This document shows positions 36,706-45,250 of a stretch of DNA of 55,445 nt, piece after piece. The translations under genes were made by a program, and so were the position numbers. The stretch lies in contig NZ_JAIGNI010000040.1 of the NCBI RefSeq assembly GCF_026130175.1, forward strand, positions 1-55,445, written 5' to 3'. Source of the DNA: Lyngbya sp. CCAP 1446/10. Lineage in GTDB: Bacteria > Cyanobacteriota > Cyanobacteriia > Cyanobacteriales > Microcoleaceae. Each line of letters starts with the position of its first letter. Positions within the stretch are counted from its first letter, which is position 1. The notes under the pieces were generated by a model that did not search any database, was not told the DNA's origin, and worked only from the letters and a program-made list of their open reading frames with translations.

Positions 36706-37212
36706 GTGATTGAATTAAAAGGTTCCCAAAAGTTGCAAGTCCTAAAGAAAGCGGATCTTCAAATCAATACTGGTCTGAGTGCTTTAGACCCAGTTTTGTC
36801 GTGGTTTGCACAATTGTACGATCGGGCAATTCCCACCAGCGTGTGGATACGCTGTCAGTTGGCTTTGGCTGAGGGCTTTACCAATGCGGTGCGCCACGCC
36901 CACCAGGGCAAACAGCCGAATTTGCCGGTTGATATTGAGGTGACGGTGTGTACTGAATCTGTAGAGATTAAAATTTGGGATTCGGGCCCAATCTTTAATT
37001 TAGACCAAAAAATTAGAGATATGTCAGAAATCGATCCTGAAGCTTCGGGCGGGCGGGGGCTCAAGTTGATGAAAGACATCGCAGACAGTCTTAGTTATAC
37101 GAGAACGGCTGATGACCGTAACTGTCTGTTGATCGTCAAAAACTATACTCCTATCTCCGAGATGGGCGACGAAGATGATATTGTGCAATTGCCGGACGAA
37201 CTTTTGGGCTAA
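36706..37212 (+). CDS. RsbW-like anti-sigma factor kinase
   Basis: A 168-residue HATPase domain of the RsbW/SpoIIAB class. The N-box is LALAEGFTNAVRHAHQG, the G1 box IKIWDSGP, and the G2 box SGGRGLKLMKDIAD, so ATP binding is intact. As a partner-switching kinase it would phosphorylate the STAS antagonist (34665). The acidic tail ISEMGDEDDIVQLPDELLG is unusual. The GTG at 36706 is the only start giving the whole domain. It forms a regulatory set with the adjacent phosphatase and antagonist. Confidence 0.9.
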   Translation: MIELKGSQKLQVLKKADLQINTGLSALDPVLSWFAQLYDRAIPTSVWIRCQLALAEGFTNAVRHAHQGKQPNLPVDIEVTVCTESVEIKIWDSGPIFNLDQKIRDMSEIDPEASGGRGLKLMKDIADSLSYTRTADDRNCLLIVKNYTPISEMGDEDDIVQLPDELLG

Positions 37213-37227
37213 TCGGCCGATCGGTTT

Positions 37228-37995
37228 TTAAACGCGCGACAGAGGATTTAGCCACAGTAGAATTGTCCGTTTTAATTGATTTAATTCTCGATACACTTCT
37301 TGTTTTACCCATTGGCCAAGAGCGTCGAAGGGTGTAAAAATTTGACCCACAGGCCAGCTAACATCTTGACCTAATGGCGTTTGATGGTTCCCCGTCAGGG
37401 TTTGAACTGTAATCATGTCGGGAAATCTAGGTTTGAGCAGATTTGTCAACAGCAGGGTTTGGTCGATGTTGTCGCCATTAAATTTGACTAAAAGATTGCG
37501 CCGGATTTGATAGCTATCTTGCACTAGGCGATTGGTGTCTTGCGGGGAAGGCGTAAATTCTACTTTAAAGACGGGGGAAATTTGCTCGGCCATCGGGATT
37601 GCTTCGGATGCCGCATAATTGTTGAAAGAGATCAGAATATTGCCTGCCCTTTCTACATCAAACACCGAACCGATCAGCAAGTGCAGTTTGCATCCCATGC
37701 TGTGCCCCATGCCGTAAACTGGAAGATACGAAGATTTGAGCAATTTAGTGGTATGCAACCTATCCAGGGCATTTTCAAATTTGTTGAGGACATCGCGGGC
37801 GATCGCAATATGATCCAAAGTATTCACAAACGGTGTTGCGACTACCACATATCCTTGATTCCCCAAAGCCTCTAACAGCCAGCGATAGGTTAGTTGCGGT
37901 GCGCTAGCCACAAATGCACCGCCGAGAAAGTGTACGATCGCGATCGGTTTAGAGGGAATTAATACCCAGTTGCCAGAAATTTCTTGCCAGTCCAT
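37228..37995 (-). CDS. DUF1350 alpha/beta-hydrolase-like protein
   Basis: A 255-residue protein of the DUF1350 family, common in cyanobacteria and plastids. It begins MDWQEISGNWVLIPSKPIAI, followed by VHFLGGAFVASAPQLTYRWLLE. The GMGHSMGCKLHLLIGS segment has the GxSxG nucleophile elbow of serine hydrolases, and a late TLTGNHQTPLGQDVSW could provide the histidine. The substrate is unknown. No signal peptide. ATG at 37995; the gene is convergent with the RsbW-like gene, only 15 bp apart. Confidence 0.85.
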   Translation of the reverse strand: MDWQEISGNWVLIPSKPIAIVHFLGGAFVASAPQLTYRWLLEALGNQGYVVVATPFVNTLDHIAIARDVLNKFENALDRLHTTKLLKSSYLPVYGMGHSMGCKLHLLIGSVFDVERAGNILISFNNYAASEAIPMAEQISPVFKVEFTPSPQDTNRLVQDSYQIRRNLLVKFNGDNIDQTLLLTNLLKPRFPDMITVQTLTGNHQTPLGQDVSWPVGQIFTPFDALGQWVKQEVYRELNQLKRTILLWLNPLSRV

Positions 37996-38407
37996 AAATT
38001 CAATCTAATTCTAAGTAAAAAGGCGATCGTTCTCTGAAGGTAGAAGGCAAAAACTTTTCTAAATTTTTGCTTTTATTTTCTGCCTAAAAAAGGGGTTTGC
38101 TACCCATTTTTTCATTCAAAAAACTGTGCTTTTTACTTACAGCTTATTTAGTGTAACTGTTTTGGTCGCAAATAGCACGGCGGGCGATCGCTGCTATTGG
38201 CAGGCTTTAGAGGGTTGAAGGTGACGGGCGAGTAACTCAAGGCTGACATCCGATCGCCATTGTCAAGGATTTTTCAGTTCGCGATCGCACTCCGACGCTC
38301 AGAAACCGGGTTTTTTACGAAAAATACTTCGTTCGAGCCAGCAGATTAGGTAAAAAACCCGGTTTCTCGGCCCCCATGCGTAAGTCATAATACAAATACA
38401 ATATTCT
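37996..38407. other. Intergenic region with a GAAACCGGG element
   Basis: This gap lies between two minus-strand genes and contains one dispersed element (38301-38386). Nothing else is supported. Confidence 0.5.
38301..38386. repeat. Dispersed inverted-repeat element (GAAACCGGGTTTTTT type)
   Basis: The arms agaaaccgggttttttacga (38301-38320) and taggtaaaaaacccggtttct (38347-38367) are inverted. The outer motif tgcgtaagtc (38377-38386) matches the outer right end of the copy at 43369-43467. Middle sequence resembles the copy at 45160-45224 (cagattaggtaaaaaaccc in both). Confidence 0.8.
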
Positions 38408-39439
38408 TTAGGAGAACCGCTCGATTTCAGACGATCGCTGGCGATTTAATTCTGCCGAATGACTGATACCTTCTGCGGTTTGATGACTCAACTTTTCGTG
38501 AGTCTTCATCCATTTCCACTTGTGCACAGTAGCTTGAGGATTAAGCACTGTGGTAGCGACGCCGTAAACAATAGTAGGCAAAACCTCCCGATTTAACCAA
38601 CTTTGTCCCAGCTTTCTCATGTAGTGCAGTGCCAAAATTTCTCGGAATTTGTTGAGCCTTGGCAAAAGGGGCAAACTGTTAAAGCATAACTGTTCGTACT
38701 CATTGAGCGATAACTCTTTTTCTCCCCGCAAGCGTCGCAGTTGATTTTCCTTGACACACTCAGAAGCTATGCGCTTTTTCAGCCAGTGCTTATCTGTGAG
38801 AGAGTTTCCTCTAATTCGATAATTTCCCAAAGGTGCTGTCGCCGCTAGCAAGCCGTGCTTTTGAGCAAGTTTGGTAAATAACTCTGTATCTTCTCCTACC
38901 TCCCAATCTTCTGCAAACCCGCCTTCTTTGAGAAGAATGGAGCGATCGACTACCACAGAAGACGGGAAAACCCAAGGACTTTCGCCTGTCTCCTTAATCG
39001 CCTGCATTTCTGCTTTAGTTGTAGGATAGGTAGGAACGTAACTCAACTTGTTGCCGCGCTTGTCTAAATACCGCAAGGCATGAGCAACTGTTTTGACTTC
39101 GGGATTGTCTGCGAGCATCTTCAAACAAACTTCTAGCTTGTTGGGTTCCCAGGTATCGTCGCTGTCTAGAAACGCTACATACTTGCCAGTGGCCCGCTTG
39201 ATCATTAAATTTCTAGACTTGGAAACGCCATAATTTTGGGGATTTCTATAGAACTTAATTCTCGAATCTTGCTTGGCTAGCCTAGCACCAACATTGCTAG
39301 TATCGTCCGTCGAGCAGTCATCAACAATTAAAATTTCTAGATGCTTGTGGCTGCCATTAACTACGGAGGCAACGGCCTCGGCCAGAGTTTCGGCTGCATT
39401 GAATGCAGGAATGATTACACTGACTTTTGGGCTGTTCAT
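38408..39439 (-). CDS. Family 2 glycosyltransferase (copy 1)
   Basis: A 343-residue GT-A fold transferase: KVSVIIPAFNAAETL N-terminal strand, LEILIVDDCSTDDT nucleotide-sugar site, and AFLDSDDTWEPNKLE containing the DxD-type metal motif. It would add a sugar to a polysaccharide, glycolipid or protein; donor and acceptor are unknown. It is a clear paralogue of the next gene (shared AHALRYLDKRGNK and GNSLTDK segments). ATG at 39439 gives the conventional start MNSPKVSVII; the frame continues to a TTG at 39649, but those 70 residues do not resemble the family. The last 30 residues are hydrophilic and unique. Confidence 0.88.
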   Translation of the reverse strand: MNSPKVSVIIPAFNAAETLAEAVASVVNGSHKHLEILIVDDCSTDDTSNVGARLAKQDSRIKFYRNPQNYGVSKSRNLMIKRATGKYVAFLDSDDTWEPNKLEVCLKMLADNPEVKTVAHALRYLDKRGNKLSYVPTYPTTKAEMQAIKETGESPWVFPSSVVVDRSILLKEGGFAEDWEVGEDTELFTKLAQKHGLLAATAPLGNYRIRGNSLTDKHWLKKRIASECVKENQLRRLRGEKELSLNEYEQLCFNSLPLLPRLNKFREILALHYMRKLGQSWLNREVLPTIVYGVATTVLNPQATVHKWKWMKTHEKLSHQTAEGISHSAELNRQRSSEIERFS

Positions 39440-40091
39440 AACTTTAATTAGTTGTGGTTTGTTAGTTGTTCGCCGAAGTATAGTCTTCGCCACATATGAT
39501 CCCTGAATTGGAATACGGAGAAAGTAAGGATTTTGCGCTGAAACTGAAAATTGTTGGCTGTGAAACGCACAGACTGCGATCGAGCGCGATGAAAGCTCGA
39601 TCGGGTTTGAGCTGTTAACTCGTGAGTTAGACACCTGTTTAGTGCTCAATTAAAAAGGTGGTAAGTCTTTCGGCTTCCAGCTCCCGCACCAGGTAAGGGG
39701 GACTGGAACCTTTTAAAAGTTGCACCCGGATTGCCTACGTACAGCTAATATAACAGGCTTCAGATCTAAGTGCGATCGACTAGGGGACAAATTTCAGGAG
39801 GGGATCGCGGCCAATATTGCGCTTGGTTTCTGGGCCGGAGAGCCGTCTGTTGGAGCCGTTGGGGCTGTAGCGAGGGCGATCGAAATATTATATAGGAATT
39901 TTGCAAGGAAGCAATTTTTACAGTGTTACTTTAAATTCTTTTGTAGAAAGGCTCCCTTTCTGCTCTGGAACGGTTAGTGGCAGCCAACTCGTTAAAGAAA
40001 AAAGGGAAGCCTCAATGTTTTATAATACTGTTCAACAACTGCAAGAAAGCAGCAGTGTCCGGCCTGCTATGTGCAGCAGGCAAACAGCTAA
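39440..40091. other. Region between the two glycosyltransferase genes
   Basis: On the minus strand, leading toward the copy 1 gene, lies an inverted-repeat segment at 39653-39714. Arms AAAAGGT (39653-39659) and ACCTTTT (39708-39714) enclose a second pairing TTCCAG (39675-39680) / CTGGAA (39703-39708). It could be a terminator of the upstream gene or a leader structure. No gene is supported. Confidence 0.5.
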
Positions 40092-41234
40092 TTAGTGAAA
40101 TTCTTGATTTAATCGCTTCTGATATTTCATCCACTGAATTTTGTGTATAGTGGCTTGAGGGTTCAGCGCTGTTGTGGCAATTCCGTAAATCAGAGTAGGC
40201 AAAATTTCCCGATTTAACCAGCTTTCTCCGGCTTTTCTCATGAAGCGAGTTGCCACAATCTCTCTTAACTTATTGAGTTTTTTCAAGGGCGACAGATTTT
40301 GGAAAAAGATTTCTCGGTATTCGGTCAATGTTAACTCTGATTCACCGCGAATTCTGCGCTGCTGGTTTTCTTTAACGCATTCTATGGCTAGACGCTTGTC
40401 CAACCAATATTTATCGGTTAAAGAGTTGCCCAAAACTCGGTAGTTTCCTAAGGGCATTTTTGTGCCTAGCATCCCGTGCTTTTGAGCTAATCTGGCCATG
40501 AACTCGGTATCTGCGGCTACTTTCCAGTCTAAAAATCCTCCGATTTCTAGGATAGCTTCTCGTTCTACTACTAAAGCTGTGGGAAAAACCCAGGGAAGCG
40601 CGCCATTTTCTTGAACGTTCTGCAATTCTTCTGTAGTTATAGGATATGTGGGGATGTAGCCGACTTTGTTGCCGCGCTTGTCTAGATAGCGGAGGGCGTG
40701 ACCGACTGATTTAACTTCTGGGTGCTGTTTTAGGAGCTTCAAACATTCTTCTAGTTTGTTTGGTTCCCAGGTGTCGTCGCTGTCTAAAAATGCGATAAAT
40801 TGTCCGGTTGCTGCTGAGAGCATTACATTCCGGGATTTGTAAGCTCCTAAGTTTTTCGGGTTTTTGTGATACTTAATTCGCTCGTCTTGCCGCGCCATGT
40901 CGGTGACGGTGTTTTCTGTGCCGTCGGTTGAACCGTCGTCAATTACTAAGATTTCTAGATTCCGGTGAGTACCGTTGAGTGCGGAGGCGATCGCCTCGCC
41001 AATTGTGTTTTCGGCATTGAATGCCGGCATGATGATGCTGACTTTTTCTGGATGAAAACTTGTGTTTGTTCCAGGCGCTGCTTCTAAGGCGGTGCCGGCG
41101 CCGGGAAATGTCGGCGAAACAGTTGTGGCTTTTTCTGTGTTTGACTTTTTCTCGATCGCACCTGCGACATCTCTGTTCGCGATGTTTTTGGGCTCAAATC
41201 CGGGGATGAATACGCCGATGTTATCTGCATTCAT
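40092..41234 (-). CDS. Family 2 glycosyltransferase (copy 2)
   Basis: A 380-residue GT2 enzyme with an N-terminal 62-residue extension (MNADNIGVFIPGFEPKNIAN, Ala/Pro-rich linker) before the catalytic domain KVSIIMPAFNAENTIGEAI, LEILVIDDGSTDGTE, AFLDSDDTWEPNKLEECLKL. The last 90 residues (NREILPTLIYGIATTALNPQATIHK) are near-identical to copy 1 (NREVLPTIVYGVATTVLNPQATVHK). The two are tandem paralogues on the same strand, about 650 bp apart. Sugar and acceptor are unknown. ATG at 41234. Confidence 0.88.
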   Translation of the reverse strand: MNADNIGVFIPGFEPKNIANRDVAGAIEKKSNTEKATTVSPTFPGAGTALEAAPGTNTSFHPEKVSIIMPAFNAENTIGEAIASALNGTHRNLEILVIDDGSTDGTENTVTDMARQDERIKYHKNPKNLGAYKSRNVMLSAATGQFIAFLDSDDTWEPNKLEECLKLLKQHPEVKSVGHALRYLDKRGNKVGYIPTYPITTEELQNVQENGALPWVFPTALVVEREAILEIGGFLDWKVAADTEFMARLAQKHGMLGTKMPLGNYRVLGNSLTDKYWLDKRLAIECVKENQQRRIRGESELTLTEYREIFFQNLSPLKKLNKLREIVATRFMRKAGESWLNREILPTLIYGIATTALNPQATIHKIQWMKYQKRLNQEFH

Positions 41235-41541
41235 AAAAGTTGATGGAGATGTTTATTTGAGATGATTTTTTGCTTTAATAGATGCTGATCAACAAAAATT
41301 TAATAATTCATCTCGCCATAGTAGCACTCTTCCCGCTCGCCTGCAACAGTTTTAGCTATATTGATTTAAATTTACGATAATGGGACTGAAAGTGTAGTGT
41401 ATTTAACTAAAATATCGGAATTATTTGAATAGTAAACTTGTGGCTGTTAATGATTCTGATCATAGTTGAAATAAAATCTATGTCTTGAGGATGATGCTAT
41501 TTAATTGTTACTGTAATGATAACTCGTCGATCGGAGGGAAA
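41235..41541. other. Divergent intergenic region before ggt
   Basis: A/T-rich sequence between glycosyltransferase copy 2 (minus) and ggt (plus). It contains aaatttacgataatgg near 41370 but no promoter that can be set apart from background. No gene is seen. Confidence 0.4.
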
Positions 41542-43272
41542 ATGTTTTCAAAGTTGATCTGTACAGTGCGAATTTATACTTTTTTTCTAACAGTAATACT
41601 GTTAGGTGGCTGCCAGCAGCAGCTACAGCCAAAGTTGCAGCAGCAGCGCAGCAAAGAGGCTATGGCAGTTTCGGCTCACCCGCTGGCGAGCGCTGCGGGG
41701 CTGAGCGTGTTGCAACAGGGAGGCAATGCGGTGGATGCGGCTGCTGCTACGGCTTTGGCGATTTCGGTGGTGGAGCCTTTTTCGGCGGGTATTGGTGGCG
41801 GAGGTTTTTTGCTGCTGCGGCGGGCAGAAACGGGGACTGTGCAAGCGCTGGATTTCCGGGAACGATCGCCCAAACGAGCCACGCGCGATATGTACCTGGA
41901 CAAGCAAGGCAAGGTGCGCCCAAGGGCAAGTCGGGATGGGCATTTGGCGGCGGGCATTCCGGGGACTGTGGCGGGGCTTTATACGGTGCACCGCGAGTAC
42001 GGTAAGTTGCCTTGGGCGCAGGTGGTGGCTCCGGCGATCGCCCTTGCCCAAAAGGGCTTTCCGGTAAGTTCGCGCTTCAGCAAGGCTACCCTGCAACGAA
42101 AGGATGCGATCGAAAAAAATCGGGCAGCGCGGGAGGTTTTTACTCGCGGCGGCGTTTTATACAAGCCGGGGGAGCTTTTGGTGCAGCGGGATTTGGCGCA
42201 GACATTACGCAAGATTTCTCAAAATCCGCAGAGTTTTTATACCGGGGATATTGCGCGGGCGATCGCCTCCGACATGGCCAAAAATGGTGGTATTATTACT
42301 CTCGAAGACCTGAAAAACTATACGCCGATTTGGCGAAATCCGGTTTGTGGAAACTTTCGGACTTACGAAATTTGCGCGATGTCGCCTCCTTCTTCCGGCG
42401 GCGTTCATTTATTGCAAATCCTCAATATTCTGGGCGATGCCGATCTTAAAAGGTTGGGGAGGCAAAGTCCAGATACGCTACACTTGTTGGCGGAATCGAT
42501 GAGAATTGCTTACGCTGACAGGGCCGAATATTTGGGCGATCCAGATTTTGTCAGCGTACCTGTCAAAGCTCTGACTAGCAAGAATTATGGCAAACTTCGC
42601 CGATCGCAAATCCAGATGTCAAAAGCCAAACCTTCGCGCCAGGTAAAAGCTGTTGACGCTGAAACTTTAAGCCGCTTTGTGCACGAGTCGCCGGAAACTA
42701 CCCACCTGACGGTAGTTGACAAAGAGCGCAATGTAGTAAGCTTAACGTTTACGGTAAATGGCGGTTTTGGGGCTGGAGTCGTGGCCACGGGTACGGGAAT
42801 TTTGCTCAACAACGAGATGGACGATTTTGCCGCTGCTGCGGGTGTGCCGAATTTGTCTTCTGGTTTGGTGGGCGGTGAGGCAAATTCGATCGCCCCTGGG
42901 AAGACTCCTTTATCCAGCATGACGCCGGTCATCGTGACAGAAAATGGCAAATTTCGCCTCGCTGCGGGGGCTCCCGGAGGCAGTACGATTATTACTACGG
43001 TGTTGCAAATTGTACTGAACGTGTTGGTTTATGACATGAATGTGGGCGATGCTGTGTCTGCACCGAGAATTCACCACCAATGGCAGCCCGATCGCCTGAT
43101 GGTGGAACGGGGAGGTTTTGATGCTGCGACGCTTGAGGAGTTGCGTAGGCGGGGACACCAGATTGTCGAACGTGATGGCTGGGGAAATGCTAATGCGATC
43201 GTCCTGACTGGTGATGGTTGGTTGGAAGGATCTGCCGATCGGCGCGGGGAAGGAGAAGTAAGGGGGTTTTAG
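41542..43272 (+). CDS. ggt: Gamma-glutamyltransferase, lipoprotein form
   Basis: A 576-residue Ntn-hydrolase precursor that removes gamma-glutamyl groups from glutathione. The catalytic nucleophile that becomes the N-terminus of the small subunit is Thr386 in ESPETTHLTVVDKERN; the glutamate-binding MTPVIV and GGSTIITTVLQ segments follow. The N-terminus MFSKLICTVRIYTFFLTVIL ends in LLGGC (lipobox, Cys24), so export as a lipoprotein is predicted. The ATG at 41542 is preceded by GGAGGG, which decides the start; the frame runs 19 codons further up. C-terminal SADRRGEGEVRGF is normal for the family. Confidence 0.94.
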   Translation: MFSKLICTVRIYTFFLTVILLGGCQQQLQPKLQQQRSKEAMAVSAHPLASAAGLSVLQQGGNAVDAAAATALAISVVEPFSAGIGGGGFLLLRRAETGTVQALDFRERSPKRATRDMYLDKQGKVRPRASRDGHLAAGIPGTVAGLYTVHREYGKLPWAQVVAPAIALAQKGFPVSSRFSKATLQRKDAIEKNRAAREVFTRGGVLYKPGELLVQRDLAQTLRKISQNPQSFYTGDIARAIASDMAKNGGIITLEDLKNYTPIWRNPVCGNFRTYEICAMSPPSSGGVHLLQILNILGDADLKRLGRQSPDTLHLLAESMRIAYADRAEYLGDPDFVSVPVKALTSKNYGKLRRSQIQMSKAKPSRQVKAVDAETLSRFVHESPETTHLTVVDKERNVVSLTFTVNGGFGAGVVATGTGILLNNEMDDFAAAAGVPNLSSGLVGGEANSIAPGKTPLSSMTPVIVTENGKFRLAAGAPGGSTIITTVLQIVLNVLVYDMNVGDAVSAPRIHHQWQPDRLMVERGGFDAATLEELRRRGHQIVERDGWGNANAIVLTGDGWLEGSADRRGEGEVRGF

Positions 43273-43686
43273 TCATTAGTGCTGTCCCCCAAGAGCGAAC
43301 CTTGTCATCAGTCATGAGTTGTTGTGACATCAAGTGGGGTCGATCGACCCCACTTGATATAAATTGCGGACTTACGCAGAAACCGGGGTTTTTCGGCAAA
43401 ATCTTTTGTCAAGGGCGATCGCCAACCGTATAAAAACCAGGTTTTTTGAGTATCTAGTGCGTAAGTCTTGAAATTATTAGTCTGTCTACGTGTATTTCGG
43501 TATTTGTCTTTTTACGCTGAGGTTTATTGATTGACTAACTGCTAATAATTACCAGAACAATTAACCATCAAAGCCGTAAATTTACTTATATATAAAGTCA
43601 TTGTAAAGGCACTAGACATTAATGCTTATTTAATGTGAAAATGAACTTGTGCATTAAATCAGCTTTGTTTTTCAAACAAAAAAATT
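43273..43686. other. Intergenic region with palindrome and repeat element
   Basis: Downstream of ggt, atcaagtggggtcga (43329-43343) is followed immediately by its exact complement, a 30-bp perfect palindrome. Without a T tract it is a possible terminator or protein-binding site. A GAAACCGGG-type element fills 43369-43467. The remainder is A/T-rich leader of the PEP-CTERM gene. Confidence 0.65.
43369..43467. repeat. MITE-like element with GACTTACGCA termini
   Basis: The outer ends gacttacgca (43369-43378) and tgcgtaagtc (43458-43467) are perfect 10-bp inverted repeats. Inside lie gaaaccggggtttttcgg and ataaaaaccaggttttttg, imperfect forms of the arms of the family at 627, 38301 and 45160. No reading frame fits. 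This copy shows the outer boundaries best. Confidence 0.75.
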
Positions 43687-44553
43687 ATGATAAGTTCTCA
43701 CAAAATTGCTGCCTTAACTGCTACATTGACTACTGCTCTCAGCTTGTTGGCAGCGCCAGCAATGGCATTTTCGGTAGGAGCAACTAATAACACTGAGACT
43801 TTAAAAAATAATTTGTTGGGAAAAAACACAGTTGGATTGAGCAATTTCTCTGTTTCAATTACTGGGAATCAGGCTGCTTTTGGTACTTTTACTAATGACC
43901 CTTTTGGGTTGCAGTCAGGCGTTGTTCTCAGCACTGGCAAAGTCATCGATATACCCGGTCAGAATCAAAAAGATAATCTCATGACCAACGGCAGTGATTT
44001 AAATACTGACTTTGGGCCAAAGGGCGAAGCTGGCGATTCAACTCAGCTAGACCTCAGCTTTTTTGCTGACGATACTGCTGAAAAGTTGTTCTTTGAGTAT
44101 GTATTTGGTTCTGAGGAGTTTCCTGAGTTCGGCGGTTCTGAATTTAATGACGATTTTCAACTGTTACTGAATGGTCATAATTTGGCAAAATTGAGTGACG
44201 GGAAAATAGTTACAATTAATAATCTTGTTCCCGATCCAAATAATCGCTCTACAGATAACTCGGACTATATTAACAACCCAAGTTTGACAGGCATTGCTGC
44301 TAACATCATTAAGCTGGACGGTTTTACTAAAGTTTTAGGTTTTGAGGGTTTGCTCAAGCAAAATCAGACGAATGTTCTCAGCATCCGCATTAAAGATGTG
44401 GGAGATGGTAATTTTGATTCGGCTGTATTTATTAAAGGCGGTTCTTTGGGAACGATAAAAGCTGAGGCGGTTCCAGAGCCGCTGACTGTCGGGGGTTTGA
44501 TCGCGGGAGGCGCTATGCTGGCTGCTGGGCGAAAGTTGCGCGCCCGGAAGTAA
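43687..44553 (+). CDS. PEP-CTERM exported protein, choice-of-anchor L type
   Basis: A 288-residue secreted protein. Residues 1-27 are a signal peptide (MISSHKIAALTATLTTALSL ... APAMA). The body has the choice-of-anchor L pattern: LQSGVVLSTGKVIDIPG, LFFEYVFGSEEFPEFGGSEF, and a late SIRIKDVGDGNFDSAVFIKGGSL. The C-terminus is a PEP-CTERM sorting signal, AVPEPLTVGGLIAGGAMLAA followed by GRKLRARK, which exosortase recognises and cleaves for surface or matrix attachment. No exosortase gene is in this window. ATG at 43687. Confidence 0.9.
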   Translation: MISSHKIAALTATLTTALSLLAAPAMAFSVGATNNTETLKNNLLGKNTVGLSNFSVSITGNQAAFGTFTNDPFGLQSGVVLSTGKVIDIPGQNQKDNLMTNGSDLNTDFGPKGEAGDSTQLDLSFFADDTAEKLFFEYVFGSEEFPEFGGSEFNDDFQLLLNGHNLAKLSDGKIVTINNLVPDPNNRSTDNSDYINNPSLTGIAANIIKLDGFTKVLGFEGLLKQNQTNVLSIRIKDVGDGNFDSAVFIKGGSLGTIKAEAVPEPLTVGGLIAGGAMLAAGRKLRARK

Positions 44554-44629
44554 TTAATAACGGAAGGAAGTTCGGCCAACGAGCAATGTACGGGATATAG
44601 CCTTTCTCAGAAAGATGAGGTATTATCCG

Positions 44630-44666
44630 GGATATGGGATATGGGATATGGGATATGGGATATGGC
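44630..44666. repeat. 7-bp tandem repeat (gggatat)
   Basis: About five copies of gggatat in direct tandem order with no mismatches, in intergenic DNA after the PEP-CTERM gene. Confidence 0.9.
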
Positions 44667-45159
44667 TATCCTCACCACGCTTGAGAACTGCTATATGTCG
44701 GGCAATTTATGAGTTTGAGCTTGCTGGAATTGGGCGGCTAGCTAATTAGAGTTTGCTTCCGACTGGCGGCAAAAAGCGCTAAATTTAAAACTTTGTGTTG
44801 CGTCGCAGATGAGAAGTTCCCACAATGGTTTGCTGATTTCGTCTCGGAGAGGGCGGCGGTAGAAATCGGCTTGCCAAATACGCATAAATAATTAAAAATT
44901 AAAATCTACAACTCGATCATTTTAATATAGTCTGGGGATACTGCGATACGATACCGATCTCCTGAGTGGCATCGGATTTCTATATTAGATATCTTGCAAA
45001 AGTCGTTTTAATCAAATTTTGGAACGGGCTCTCCGGCCCGTTCCACAAAAATATTTTTTTTGGGGAACGAGCATCTTGCCTGTTCCTAGCTATTTTTGCA
45101 AGAGGTTTGTAGCACTAATTTTCATAATTGATATTATAGTCCTGGACGCACGAGTGGCT

Positions 45160-45224
45160 AGAAACCGGGTTTTTTACGAAAAGACGCGCTGTAGCCTACA
45201 GATTAGGTAAAAAACCCGGTTTCT
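45160..45224. repeat. Dispersed inverted-repeat element (GAAACCGGGTTTTTT type)
   Basis: The arms agaaaccgggttttttacga (45160-45179) and aggtaaaaaacccggtttct (45205-45224) are inverted. The middle shares cagattaggt with the copy at 38301. It lies 26 bp from the cyclase stop codon. Confidence 0.85.
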
Positions 45225-45250
45225 TTGGTTTTGATGCCTCCAAGACTTTA

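Larger units (their letters stand above)
44554..45250. other. Intergenic region, repeats only
   Basis: About five gggatat heptamers run at 44630-44666. Near 45019-45090 a hairpin repeat (gaacgggctctccggcccgttcc, then gaacgagcatcttgcctgttcc) resembles the dps terminator region. A GAAACCGGG element lies at 45160-45224. A 63-codon frame across the last two is dismissed. Confidence 0.7.

Noticed and set aside
45019..45210. 63-codon plus-strand frame
   Set aside because: It spans two dispersed repeats with hairpins, so the open frame is accidental.
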